Shown: positions 47,579 to 60,200, counted from the stretch's first letter. The stretch: 64,000 bases of DNA from Acorus gramineus (GCA_030737835.1 JAUJYN010000020.1:1798001-1862000); one strand, 5' to 3'. Notes: a model not told the origin generated them from the sequence alone. Made by a program: numbers and translations.

Positions 47579-50500
47579 TGTTATATTTGTGTCACTTTTA
47601 ACCTGCTGGTAACCGTTGGAGCGTCCTGGCAGTTTTTAAAATTTTTAGGGTTTTCGATCGGAACCGCTAATTTTTGGACAGTTAGCTATCGTCCTGAGCT
47701 AGAGGACTCCGATTGGAAATCTGACTGCATATTTGGTGTCCTGGTGTCATTTTAGACCTCTCACGAAAATTTCATCGAATTCCGGCATCGTTTCCAAAAA
47801 TTTCACAGTTCCAGGGCGTATCCGGGTTTTTAAGTCGCGCTCTCCATAAGTGGAATAAAAAATATCTAAACACTATTCATCATCTTCCCGACCTGCTCTC
47901 TCTCTCTCCTCTCCTCCGTTTTTCTTCCGTTTGAGCCCCCTACACCCCTCAAAACCAAAAACCTAAAGCACGGGAAGTGTAGATCGGGTCCCGATCTACG
48001 CTCCGGTGTCTTCAAATCCGAATTCCGACGATCCTAGCCTCCCCGACCTCCCCTCTCTCTCCTCTGTTTCGAGCCAAATCGAGGGCTGTGATAGATCGGG
48101 GCGTGAGAAGGCTTTTGGGAAGGGTTTCGGCGCGTGGAGATCCACCGGACGCCTCTTCCTCCCCTCGGTAAGCCTCCTTTCCCTCTTTTTCTTGTCTAGA
48201 TAATTGCTAGGGGGGGGGGTTTTGTGGTTGGGAGGTGGTCGGTGGCAGTGGGGGTCGTCGGAGGGTGGTCGAAGGTGGTTGGAGGTGGTCGGCGGCAGTG
48301 TGAGGGGTGGTTGGTGGTGCTCGGGCTGGTGGGAGACGTCCTCGGGCGCAGGCAGCAGCGGCAGCGACCCAGGCGGCGCGCAGGCCGGGCGCGCGCGGGC
48401 ACGCGCGCGTGCATGCGCGGGCGTGCGTGCGCGCGGCGTGCGCGCGAATGCGCGCGGGTCTGGTGCGGGGAGCTGCTCGGGCGGCTGTGCGCAGGGCTGT
48501 CCGTGCGGCTGTGTGCGAGGGGCTGATGGCGAGCTGCGCGCGAGGAGCTGGTCGCGCGGGTCCGGCGCGAGGGGCTGGTCGGGGGCGTGCGCGAGGTAGT
48601 GGCCGAGGTGCTAGGCATGCGCGGGGTGGTGGCAGAGGTGCTAGGCAGTGCGCGCGGGTGTGCAGAGTGCGCGCGGAGGGCGCGGCGAGGCGGCCGTGGT
48701 GCGCGCGAGGCGCGGCGGAGCGGCGGAGGTGCGCGCGGGGTGCGCGCGGGGCGAGGAGGCGCGCGCGAGGCGTGCGCGGGGCGCGGCAAGGCAGGGATGG
48801 TGTGCGCGGGGGCGAGGCGCCGCGCGCGGGGGCGTGCGGGGTGCTCGCAGGCCAGCGCACGGCGTGCGGGGCGCGTGCGGGCTGCCGCGGCTGGGCTCGG
48901 TGGACGCGCGGAGCCCCGGGCGGTGCGCGGAGTGCGCGGGCTGAGGCGCGGCGGCGCGTCCGGGCGGTCGGGTGGCCGTGCGGGTGGTGGCCGGCCGTGC
49001 GGGTGGTTGTCGGAGTGCTCGGGCTAGCGTGCGTGCGGGTCGTATGCACGTTTGCCCGAGTGTTGGGAGTTTAATTATGGGTTTATGTATTTTGTAGTAT
49101 TTATGGATTTTAACTCACCATATTGATTGTCTGTCTTGCAGATCTAGACGGACGGTCGCGCGACGACCCCAATTCGGGTGAGTGGGACAATCCAACCCAG
49201 TAGAGAGGTGTTATACGCACTTGGGCGTATACCGACCTCTCCTGGGGCACCGTGGATTATATTAACCTGTAATAATATGTATTGCATGTGAGCCTGATGA
49301 ATATGTAGAAATGCATGTTACCCTAGGCTTTTATGTTAGGGACTTGCACCCATAGGATATGCGTATGAGCCATGCAGCATGTCCCCTGGTTTTCATGCTA
49401 GGAAACCCCGGCCTATGCATGCGTCCTACTAGTTTAATTATTAAATTAAATGCTGGTATCTGTTAGATCGCATGCCTTAGGATAATATTATAGGGAGGAG
49501 CCTTGCGAGGTCAACGCTGAGACCCATGTTAGGGTACTCCGTGTTCCTTGTTTGGTTGTCGGGATGTCCTGTATCGGGACCTCAGGCTGCCCTCCCAAGG
49601 TTCTAGTCCCAATAATATTATATGTAATGATTGTATGATTGGTATAATTATTAGTATAGTTGGTAGATATTATAGGGGAGGGGCCTTGCAAGGACAGCGG
49701 TGAGACCCGGGTTAGGGTACTCCGTGTTCCTTGTTTGGTTGTCGGGGTATCCTATAACGGGAACTCACGCCGCCCTTCCGAGTTTCTTTCCCCCAATGAT
49801 ATTCCAGCCTTACTGATTTTTGTACATGTTCCCGCATCTTGATGATGCACCCGGTTGAATTCAGAGGAATTCATGACATTTGAGTTGTAGAGACGTGTAG
49901 TCGGCGGATCCGAGTGGATCATATGCGTATGGATAGGCTGTTCTGTTCCCTGCGTTGGATTCGGTAGAGGCTACCCCCAGCGTTAGACAGGGCCTTCCTG
50001 ACAGAGGGCTCCCATTAGTAGGCACCTCCTGATTTGGTTTCGGACTGTGCTGAATGTGGGAGTAGACCAGGCGGCCTACGGAGTGGAGGGAGAGACTATC
50101 GGTGGACCAAGGGTGACCAACAGCCTAGTCAGTCCCAAAATCCTATGTCACCCATTGATGGGTGAGGGTGTAGTGGGTTGGCGATGAGCGACCTACTGGA
50201 TTTGTGAATAGATGATTATCAGTCCCAATAGCCTATGTCACCCATGGATGGGTGAGGGTGAGGGTGTGGTGGTTCGGCGAAGTACGAACCACTGGATTAT
50301 GTTGTTATGTCTTGGAGAATTGGATAAATAATGGAATATTGGTAAATATTGTCTGTGATGCGTGGGTTGTGCTGTTCACTGAGCGTGTGGCTCACCCCTC
50401 GCACATGTTTTTCCCCAGTGGTCACTGAGCCTGAGCTAGAGCCGGAGCAGCAGTTGGAGCTTTCCGAGGGATTTCTTCAGTAGCGGAGCAGCGCCACGTT

Positions 50501-50824
50501 CCGCGAGTGCCAGAGGTTATCAGCATCCCTTCTTGACTGTATGTATTTGATTTCCGTGCTTGGCACGTGTTTGTATATGTTCAGTTGTATTTGTGTATAT
50601 TGGCTCTCACAGGACAGATGATTGAGTATCGAGTCTGTAGAATGTTTATTCACAGATTCAGTCTTTTGCTTCCGCATTTGGTGTATATATCATGTCAGCC
50701 CCTTTTGTTGCATGTGTGTCATTCTAGTTGTCTGTATGATATATATTATTGACCTCCTGTGTAGGCTTCTGATATGATACATACACTTGCCGCGTCCCTG
50801 GGTTGGCCGCCCTGGGGCGTGACA
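47579..50824 (+). mobile_element. Type A Gypsy solo LTR, 3.2 kb
   Basis: TGTTATATTTGTGTCAC to GGCGTGACA, 3246 bp, flanked by perfect GGAAG duplications (47574..47578 and 50825..50829). Donor at 48168, GC-rich domain about 48240..49030 (the longest here), acceptor ending 49141, 36-nt exon 49142..49177, donor at 49178, last acceptor ending 50418 and TAG at 50481..50483. Its last exon is 12 nt longer than in the other copies but in the same frame. It has two copies of the 130-nt module (about 49490..49620 and 49670..49800). Confidence 0.93.
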
Positions 50825-51003
50825 GGAAGCATGCGTAGGTCGAGGTTTTCCTAGCATGAAAACATGGTATCAGGATGTATAGGCCTCTATCCACAACATA
50901 AGGGTGCATATTCCTAGCATGCAAAGCCTAAGGTGGCATGGATACAACATAATGAACATGCATAGCACAGATTACACTTATCACAAAGAAATATAATATC
51001 AGC
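50825..51003 (-). mobile_element. Type A Gypsy LTR, minus strand, second part
   Basis: It continues the LTR from 46595 with the block GCATGCGTAGGTCGAGG and stops after about 180 bp, so most of its 5' half is gone. Confidence 0.75.
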
Positions 51004-51258
51004 TATCAATACCTGAGAAATATCTCTCTCTCTCTCTCTCTTCCCCTCCCATTCCCCACGTCAACATTCTTGGCTCTCTCTTCTCTCTTTTCACCCCCCA
51101 CCCCGCAAGTGTTTGTGAAAATGTCACAAAGAGAAGAGAAGGAGAAGGTGCAAGTGTAAGTCTAGCTTTGTGTAGGTTTTGTTGTGGTTGTTGATCTCCT
51201 CTCTCTCAAGCACCTTTTCATGAACTTCCCCCCCCCCCTGATTTTCAGCCAAGAAGGA
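51004..51258. mobile_element. Scrambled LTR fragments
   Basis: A few bases of a type B LTR end (ATCAGCTATCAATACCTGAG) are joined at about 51016 to plus-strand leader sequence with a CT repeat and CTGATTTTCAGCCAAGAAGG, which matches the leader acceptor of other LTRs. At 51259 a minus-strand LTR starts. This looks like a repair junction or multiple truncations. Confidence 0.6.
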
Positions 51259-52061
51259 TGTCACGCCCCAGGCGTCCCCGAGACGTGGCAAAATAAAATA
51301 TAATATCAGCTATCAATACCTGAGGTCAATAAGGACACCAACAACAATACACAAGGAGGCAAAGCAAGATAATGATAGCTGACTGAAAAGCGGAAGCATA
51401 ATATATAACAATGTCTGTAAATCAAAAACATTATTACAGACCCGAATACACAATCAATGTCCTGTGGAAGCCAAGTCTAGACCAAAGAAAATACAACCTG
51501 TGCCACATGCATGATTTACAAAGCATAAAATGACTCTAGGAATGCTGACAGCCTCGCACTCACCACCCGCCGGCAGAACGCTCCACTCCCATAAGACCAC
51601 GCCACAGGAAAGCTCCAGCTCCACGCCCAACACCCCTGAAAAGAAAACAGTATGCGAGGAGTGAGCTACAAGCTCAGTGAGTGGCTGGAAACCAATCACC
51701 ATTCTACAGTTCAATACACAATCAATTTCCTCTCAAGAAAAACATGGGTAGAAACCCAATGGATAACAGGGTCACGCGGCGGCGCGACCAACCCCACCCT
51801 CACTCCCGGAGGGAGTCTTTTGGGACTTATGGGGAGAGACCATACCGTCGGTCGAAGAGACCAGGATTTACTGGTCTAGAGACCATGCCGTCGGTCGAAG
51901 AGACTCGGATTTACTGGTCTAATCAACCCTACTGGATCATCTACATCTAGATAATCGCCCATCGATATCCTTCAACATCGATCACGAGACCGGACCCAAC
52001 AACTATGGAAACGGTCGAACAATGAATGGGTCACGAGGCGACGCGTCTTCACCTCATCCAC
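51259..52061 (-). mobile_element. Type B Gypsy LTR, minus strand, first part
   Basis: It starts TGTCACGCCCCAGGC and matches the type B LTR at 42758 until 52061, where the solo LTR 52062..55236 interrupts it within a CATCC/CACCCTCACTCC stretch. It resumes at 55237. Confidence 0.85.
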
Positions 52062-52488
52062 TGTTATATATGTGTCACTTTTAACCTTCTGCTAACCGTT
52101 GGAGCATTCTGGCAGTTTTTTGGTTTTTTTTCGATTTTCGATCGGAACCACTAAAATTTTGGACTGTTAGCTATCGTCCTGAGGTTGAGGGCTCCGATTG
52201 AAAATATAACTGCATATTATGTGTCCTGGTGCCATTCCAAGCCGCTCATGAAAATTTCATCGAATTCCGGTAACGTTTTAGAATTTTGCAGTTCCGAAGC
52301 GTATCCGGGTTTTGACCGAGCGAGAAGTCATTGGGAGACTTGACTTGGTCAAAGTGGGCCCCATGACTTGGTCAAATATGTTTGGATTTTAGTGTGGTTG
52401 GGTTGACTAGGGTCAAACCACACTTAAGCCTCCCTAATGCTAGCTTAAACCCTAATTAACCTAGCTTAGCCTAATCTAATTGTGGGGA

Positions 52489-52500
52489 TTATATATAAGT
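52489..52500 (+). promoter_or_regulatory. Probable TATA box of type A LTR
   Basis: TTATATATAAGT lies about 130-140 nt before the first leader donor at 52632. The match with the three minus-strand copies supports a promoter. Confidence 0.55.
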
Positions 52501-52631
52501 GAAGCTAAAATATCTTCCTCCACTATTCATCATCTTCCCCAATTGATTTTCTCTCTCCCCCTCTCTCTTTTTCCACCTTTTGACCTAGCTAGAGGTGTTG
52601 GATCAAGAAACCCTAAGAAGAGAAAGGATAG

Positions 52632-54897
52632 GTGAGCTCCCGATCTACCTTCCGGTGGTCTCGGATTCGAGTTCCCACATGCGTGGCGCCTTCTTACGCC
52701 CTCTTTTCTCCTCTGTTTTCAGCCTTGCTTTGGCTGGGGGGAGGTCTTGGTGGTGGTGGTCTTGGAGGTGGCGAATCGGTGCGCGAGGAGCACCCGTTCT
52801 TCCTCCCCTTCTCTTCCTCTCCTAGGGTAAGGCTTCTTTCCTTCCTTTTCTTGCTTAGATGCATGTTAGGAGGATGTTTTTGAGTTGGGGGTGGCTGTGG
52901 GTGGCGGTGGGTGGCCGTTGGTGGCGGTTGGAGGCTGTTGGGGGCCGTTGGTGGCCGTCGGAGTGGTGGTGGGCTGTCCCAGGTTGGCTGGCAGGCAGGC
53001 AGGGCAGCGCAGGCAGGCGCAGGGCTGGGCGCTGTCGGGCATGCTGGCAGGGCAGCGTGGGCATGCGCGCGGGCGCGCGCGAGGGCGTGCGCGCGGGTGG
53101 AGCTGGAGCGTGCGGGTGCTGCGTGCTGGGCGTCGTGCGAGGGCGTGCGCGCGGAGCGCTGCGCAGAGGCACAGGGCGTGTTGCGCGCGCGGAGCAGCGT
53201 GCGGGTGCTGCTCGCAGGGCGTCGTGCGGGGGTGTGCGCGCGGAGCGCTGCGCAGAGACGCAGGTGTGCGGGGTGAGGCGATGGGGCGCTGGGCGTGCGG
53301 GGCGAGGCTGGTGGTGTGCGCGGGGTGAGGCGATGGGGCGCTGGGCGTGCTGGTGTGCGCGCGGGTTGCTGCGCTGGGGCGCAGTGAGCGCGCGGTGCAC
53401 CCGAGGGTCTCGGCAGGGTGTCCGGGCGTGCGGGCTGGGCTCGGCAGGGCGTCTGGGCGCGCGGGCCGGGGCTCGGCTGTGCGCCCGAGGCGGGTGGCCG
53501 TGCGTGCGGCTGCCCGGGGGTTCGGGATTGAATCGGGGTGCTCGGGCTCACGTGCGTACGGGCCGTATGTACGTTTGCCCGAGTGTTGTGTATTTTTAGA
53601 GTATTTTTGGATTTAGTTGTGTATTTTACTCACCGAGTTTGATTACCCTGTCTTGCAGATCTTGACGGACGGTCGCGCGACGACCCGACTATCTGTGAGT
53701 GGGACAATCCAACCCAGTAGGGAGGCGTTATATGCACTTGGGCGTGTACCGTCCTCCCCTGGGGCACCATGGATTTATATTAACTTGTTGTAATGTGTAA
53801 TCCATGCAAGCATGATAAAAATGTAGTATGCATGCTACCCTAGACTTTGTATGTTAGGGACTTGCACCCTTAGGATATGTGTAAGAGCCATGCATCCTGT
53901 CACCCTGTTCTCATGCTAGGAAGCCTCGGCCTATGCATGCGTCCTACTAGTTTAATTTATTAAATTAAATGCTAGCATATGATTATTAGCATGCCTTAGA
54001 TAATATTATAGGGAGGGGCCTTGCGAGGTCAACATTGAGACCCGGGCTAGGGTACTCCGTGTTCCTTGTTTGGTTGTCGGGATGTCCTATATCAGGACCT
54101 CATGCTGCCCTCCCAAGGTTTCTTTTCCCAATAATATTATAACCCTGTTATTATTATTATAAATGTTCCCCGCATCTTGGTTATGCGCCCTAGAGGAATT
54201 CTGAAGAATTCAAGACATTAGAGTTGTTATGATGTGTTGTTGGCGGATCCGAGTGGATCATATGCGTATGGATAGGCTGTTCTGTTCCCTTTTTTGGATC
54301 CGTGTAGAGACTGCCTCAGCGTTAGAAAGGCTGTCCCGTGAAGGGGCTCCCATCAGTAGGCACCTCCTGATTTGGGACGGACTGTGCTGAATGTGGGGGT
54401 GGCCAAACGGCCTACGGAGTGGAGAGAGACTATCGGTGGACCAAGGGTGACCATCAGCCTAGTCAGTCCCAATATCCTATGTCACCTATTGAGGGGTGAG
54501 GGTGAGGGTGTGGTGGGTCGGCGATGTAGCGACCCGCTGGTTTGTAAGTCCCAATATCCTATGTCACCATATTGAGGGGTGAGGGTGAGGGTGAGGGTGT
54601 AGTGGGTTGGCTATAGCGACCCACTGGTTTGTAAGTCCCAATATCCTATGTCATCTATTGAGGGGTGAGGGTGAGGGTGTAGTGGGTTGGCGATAGCGAC
54701 CCGCTGGATTTGTGCAGTTCCTGCCACTTTGAGGCGTGAATAATAAAATTGTGGTTAATAATATCTGGTGGTTAATATAATTGTGACGCATGGGTTGTGC
54801 TGTTCACTGTGCGTGTGGCTCACCCCTCGCATATTATTCTCCAGTGTTGTCTGAGTCTGAACTGAAGGAGGAGCTCCCCAAGGGACTTCTCCAATAG
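52632..54897 (+). other. Candidate spliced leader of the LTR, four exons
   Basis: Donors GTGAGC (52632), GTAAGG (52827) and GTGAGT (53695) and acceptors TTTTCAG (52722), TTGCAG (53658) and CTCCAG (54844) define introns of about 91, 832 and 1150 nt. The middle exon frame LDGRSRDDP continues in phase into LLSESELKEELPKGLLQ and TAG at 54895. In this copy the same frame has a TAG at the very end of the second exon, so the frame upstream is closed here. The frame in the last two exons is shared with other copies. This is inference from sequence only. Confidence 0.4.
54465..54715 (+). repeat. Minisatellite of three units in LTR
   Basis: Three units, each with GTCCCAATATCCTATGTCA, the GGGTGAGGGTGAGGGTG tract and a GTGGGT(C/T)GG...GCGACCC(A/G)CTGG hairpin-like end, start at about 54465, 54546 and 54636. 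Confidence 0.82.
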
Positions 54898-55236
54898 CGG
54901 AGTAGCGCCACGTCCCGCGAGTATCAGAGGCTATCAGCATCCCTTTTTGATTGTATGTATTATGTTCCGTGCTTGGGCACGCGGTTGTATTATATTTCGA
55001 TGTATGTGTGTATATTGGCTCTCACATGACAGTTGATTATGTATCGAGTCTGTAATATGTCTTTGAGTTACAGATTCAGCCTTTTAGCTTCCGCTTTTTG
55101 TGTATATATTATGTCAGCCCCTTTGTTGTCTGTGTTAAAATTGTTGATGTTGTTAGAGTATGTTATTGACTTCCTATATTGACTGCTGATATCATATATA
55201 AGCTTGCCGCGTCCCGGGGACACCCGGGGCGTGACA

Positions 55237-55725
55237 TACACACCCTCACTCCTGAAAGGAGACATCTTGGGACTTTGGGAAGAGACTTAGACTGCTCTAC
55301 ACCCTGGTCCACCGGTAGCCTCTCCCCGCTCCGTAGCTTACCTTGTATACTCCCACGATCAGCACTGCCCGAACACATCGGAGGTACCTACAGATGGGAG
55401 CCCTCTGTCAGGACAGCCTGTCTAACGCCGGGGATGTCACTACTCGGATCCAACGAAGGGGAGAACGATTCCACGCTCGCGACATCATTCATTAACCCTC
55501 TCCCGGGTTGTATCTCAACTCACCGCTCTACACCCTTGGTCCACCGGTAGCCTCTCCCACCCTCGTAGCCTCCACCTGGTCCAATGACAGGTATAGCCAA
55601 TGCCGGGGAGTTCCTACATCGGATCCAAACGAAGGGGAGAACGATCCCATGTTCGCAAAGCGAAACCCAATGGAAAACAACCACTCTCGATACTCGCTCA
55701 TCGAGATATCACACACATGCATAAC
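55237..55725 (-). mobile_element. Type B Gypsy LTR, minus strand, second part
   Basis: It continues the LTR from 51259 (CACCCTCACTCC...CATCTTGGGACTTTGG) with the paired GAGCCCTCTGTCAGGACAG blocks. It stops at about 55725, where the sequence changes to type C. Confidence 0.78.
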
Positions 55726-57207
55726 AACAACCAACACACTCATATTAACTTCAAAGTAGTCATAGTCCCTAAACGGGACTAACTACACAATCCAGTGCGT
55801 CGTTACATCGCCGACCCACCACACCCTCACCCTCACCCTCAAGGGGTGACATGGGTCTTTTGGGACTGACTAGGCTGTTAATCACCCTTGGTCCACCGAT
55901 AGCCTCTCCTCCACTCCGTAGCTTGCCTGGTATACTCCCACGATCAGTACAGTCTGACGCATCGGAGGTACCTACAGATGAGAGCCCTCTGTCAGGACAG
56001 CCTGTCTAACGCCGGGGAGTCCCTACACGGATCCAACGAAGTGAAGAGAACAGCCCACCCACACGCATGCGATCCTCTTGGAACCGTCGACAACACTTCC
56101 TAACATTTCTAATGTCATGAATTCTCAAGAATTCCTCCAGGGCGCATAACTAAGATGCGGGGAAACCTATATTATAACCACAAGGTTACAATATTCTCTA
56201 AGGCATGCTCTCAACAGTATAATCACAAAATCCCATCTTGATTTAAATAAATTAAACTAAATGGGAACATGCATAGGTCGAGGCTTTCCTAGCATGAAAC
56301 ATGGTGTCAGGATGCATTTCCCTAGCATACAAGATCTAAGGTGGCATGGATACATCAAATTGATCATGCATAGATCAAGGCTTTTAAGTACAGGACATGG
56401 CGTCCGGGCATGTACGGGCCTCTATACACGATACATGGATGTATATCCCTAGCATGCAAAATATCTACATATTAGTTAGGGGGCCCCACCGATGCGCGAC
56501 GTGCGTCTATGCAGGTCGAGCGCATCCCTAGAGAGGGGGGGGGGGAGATTGGAATCGAACCACTCACCTTACGACCCGGGACCTCGCGCATCCCATCCGA
56601 CGAGATTTGCAAGGTAGGGGCATCCAACTGGTGAGAAACAACACAATTTACACATAGACAACATTAGAAATACCCAATACTCGGACAAGCATGCATACGG
56701 GCTCGCACGCATCCGAGCACGCACGTACGCACGCGAGTCCGAGTGCCCCGACACCTACCCGAATTCTCGGGCAGCCACACGCATGGCCCCCCGCATGCGC
56801 ATGCACGCACGAACCCCAGCACCATCGGTGCACTGCCACGCGCCTGCCTGCCCGCCTAGATGCGCTGTCGCACGCACGCGCACGCTCGAGCGCGCCCGCG
56901 CGCACTGCATGTCCAACCCGCGACCTCGCGAAGCACCCCGCGCACGCCCCAGAAAGCGCACGCACGCGCAAGCGCGCACTGGTCCCCTGCCCCGCGCCCA
57001 GGCACATGCCCAGGCGCACTGCCGCGCGCGCGCACCCCCGCTCGGGCCAGCACCCGCGCGGACCCGTGCGCACTCCCGCGCGCACCCGCTCACCCGCGCG
57101 CACCCGCGCATCCGCGCGCGTCTGCGCTCCCGAGTGCGCCTGCCAGCGCCCAGCGCGCGCCGAGCCCGTCCTAACCTCATTTTAACCCTCCCCAACCCCT
57201 CACACAC
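55726..57207 (-). mobile_element. Type C Gypsy LTR fragment, minus strand
   Basis: It matches 8727..10540 in reverse: the GGTTAATATGAGTT block, G-tract (near 55825), the GACAGCCTGTC block, GAATTCTCAAGAATTC (near 56118), then a B-like middle-exon block (about 56570..56610), GTGCGTACG sequence and GC-rich domain (56780..57160). It is cut by the type A LTR at 57208, and both ends are missing. Confidence 0.78.
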
Positions 57208-60200
57208 TGTCACGACCCCAGGGCGGCCGTCCCCGGGACGCGGTAAGTGTATATATGTTATCAGTAAAATAGGAGTTCAATCATATACTCATACAACAGC
57301 TATAAAGACAACACAGACTACAAAGCAGGGCTGACATGATATATACACCAAAAGCGGAAGCTAAAAGACTGAGTATGTAATCCAAAAACATACTACAGAC
57401 TCGATACATAATCAAACGTCCTGTGAGAGCCAATATACATAATACATCCAAATAATACACAACTGGGTGCCCAAGCACAGAAATATATACATACAATAAC
57501 AAGGAAGGATGCTGATGGCCTCAGAAACTCGCGGGACGTAGCGCTACTCCGCTACTGGTGCAGTTGCTCAGGGAGCTCCTCCTTCAAGTCCTCCTCAATA
57601 ATCACTGGAAAAATATTATGCGAGGAGTGAGCCACACGCTAAGTGAACGGCACAACCCATGCATCACAGTTTATATCAACCACTAATAATCAACAAATAG
57701 CCTCAAAGTGGCATAACAACATAATCCAGTGATTCATTACATCGCCGAACCACCACACCCTCACCCTCACCCCTCAAATAGGTGACATAGGATATTGGGA
57801 CTTATAAGCATCCATACACCCTCACCCTCACCCCTCAATAGGTGACATAGGATATTGGGACTGATAATCATCCATACACATCCATACACCCTCACCCTCA
57901 CCCCTCAACAGGTGACATAGGATATTGGGACTGACTAGGCTGTTAATCATCCTTGGTCCACCGATAGCCTCTCCTCCACACCGTAGCTTGCCTGGGCTAC
58001 TCCCACATTCAGCACAGTCCGAGTCCAAGATCAGGAGGTGCCTACTGATGGGAGCCCTCTGTCAGGATAGCCTGTCTAACGCTGAGGAGTTCCTACACGG
58101 ATCCAATGAAGGGAAGAGAAACAGCCTACTCAGACGCATATGATCCACTTAGATCCGCTGACAACACATCTCTACAACTCTAATGTCTTGAATTCATCAG
58201 AATTCCTCCAGGGCGCATAACCAAGATGCGGGGAACATGCATTAATATAGACGGGAAAAGAAACCTTGGGAGGGCACCATGAGGTCCCGATATAGGACAT
58301 CCCGACAACCAAACAAGGAACACGGAGCACCCTAGCCCGGGTCTCAATGTTGACCTCGCAAGGCCCCTTAATATTCCCTAAGGCATGCAATAATATTACC
58401 AGTTGCATTTAATTTAACAAATTAAACTATTAGGACGCATACAAAGGCCGGGGCTTTCCTAGCATGATAACAAGGTGACAAGATGCATGGCTCTTACACA
58501 ACCTAAGGGTGCAAGTCCCTAACATACTCAGTCTAGGGTAGCATGCATACTACATATCAATCATGCTTGCATGGATTACATATTAAACAGGTTAATACTA
58601 ATCTATGGTGCCCCAGGGGAGGACGGTATACGCCCAAGTGCATATAGCGCCTCCCAACTGGGTTGGATTGTCCCACTCACCGGTAGTCGGGTCATCGCGC
58701 GACCGTCCGTCAAGATCTGCAAGACAGGGTATCAACTGGGTGAGTAAAATCCACAAGTACATCAAAAATACACAAAAATACTCTAAAAGTACCCAACACT
58801 CGGGCAAACGTACATACGGCCCGTACGCACGCTAGCCCGAGCACCCCGACTCACTCCCGCACCCCTGGCAACCACCCGCACGGCCACCCACCCCCGGATG
58901 CACCGCCGTGCCCCAGCCCGCGCACCCAGGCGCCCTGCTGAGCCCCTGCCCGCACGCTAGGACGCGCCGCCGAGCTCCCCGGGTGCACCGGGCGCTCACT
59001 GCGCCCCAGCGCAGCCGCCCGCGCGCACACCACACGCCCCGCGCCCAGCGCCTCGCCCCGCGCGCACCCCGCGCGCACCACCGCTCGCATCACCCACTCG
59101 ACCAGCACCCCCAGCACACCCAGCGCCCAGCACGCCCAGCACGTCCAGCGCCCACACGCCCAGCACGTCCAGCGCCCAGCACGCCCACGCCTGCGCCACC
59201 CGAGCGCACGCCCACGTGCACGTCCGCGCACGTGCGCGCGCGCCCTGCCACTGCACGCCTGCTGCGCCTGTGCTGCTATCCTGCCCGGGGCAGACTACCA
59301 TGCTGCCCGAGCACCTCTACCACCACCCACCGGCCACCAACGGCCTCCGACCGCCCCCAACCACAACCGACAGCCACCAGCCGCCCTCCTCACTCAACCC
59401 CACCCTCCTAACATGCATCTAAACATGAAAAAGAGGGAAAGAACCCTTACCCAAGGAAAGGAGAGGAAAGGAAGGGATCCGGAGGATCTTCGTGCACCGA
59501 AACGCCTCCCAACGGATCTCCACCACCAAGACCTCTTCCTACCTCAAATGGGGCTGAAAACAGGGGAGAATAGAGGGGGTTAGAGGGGGCCAAACTTGTC
59601 GGAACTCGAATCCGAGAACACCGGGGGATAGATCGGGACCGGATCTAACCTTTCTATGTTTTGGGTTTTGAGTTTCAAGAACCCTAGGTGGCTCAAAAGC
59701 AAGAAAAGGAGAGAGGGGGAGAGAGAAAATGTGTTTGAGAAGATGATGAATAGTGTAGGGCAAACTTTGCTACTCACTTATATAAGTCAAACCACTTGGA
59801 TTAGGGTTAAGCAAGCTTAATTAGGGTTTAAGTGAGGCTTAGGGGGGTTTTTAAGTGGCTTTGACTTGGGTCAACCCAACCACACAAAAAAACAAAAAGG
59901 GTTGACCAAGTCATGGGCCCACTTTGACCGAGTCAACTCTCCCAATGACTTCTCGCTCGGTCAAAACCCGGATACGCCCCGGAACTGTGAAATTTTGGAA
60001 ACGTTACCGGAATTTGATGAAATTTTTGTGAGTGGCTTAGAATGGCACCAGGACACATAATATGCAGTTTGATTTTCAATCGGAGTCCTCTAGCTCAGGA
60101 CGATAGCTAACAGTCCAAAATTTTAGTGGTTCCGATCGAAAAACGAAAAAAACTCAAAAACTGCCAGAATGCTCCAATGGTTACCAGAAGGCTAAAAAGT

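Larger units (their letters stand above)
52062..55236 (+). mobile_element. Type A Gypsy solo LTR, 3.2 kb, best preserved
   Basis: TGTTATATATGTGTCAC to GGCGTGACA, 3175 bp, flanked by TCCAC and TACAC (one mismatch). It has GTCAA repeats at 52340..52400, TATA box 52489..52500, a first donor at 52632 (GGTGAGCTCC), acceptor TTTTCAG ending 52722, donor at 52827, GC-rich domain about 52880..53520, acceptor ending 53658, 36-nt exon 53659..53694, donor at 53695, the 130-nt module (about 54005..54130), a three-unit minisatellite (54465..54715), last acceptor ending 54844 and TAG at 54895..54897. Confidence 0.93.
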
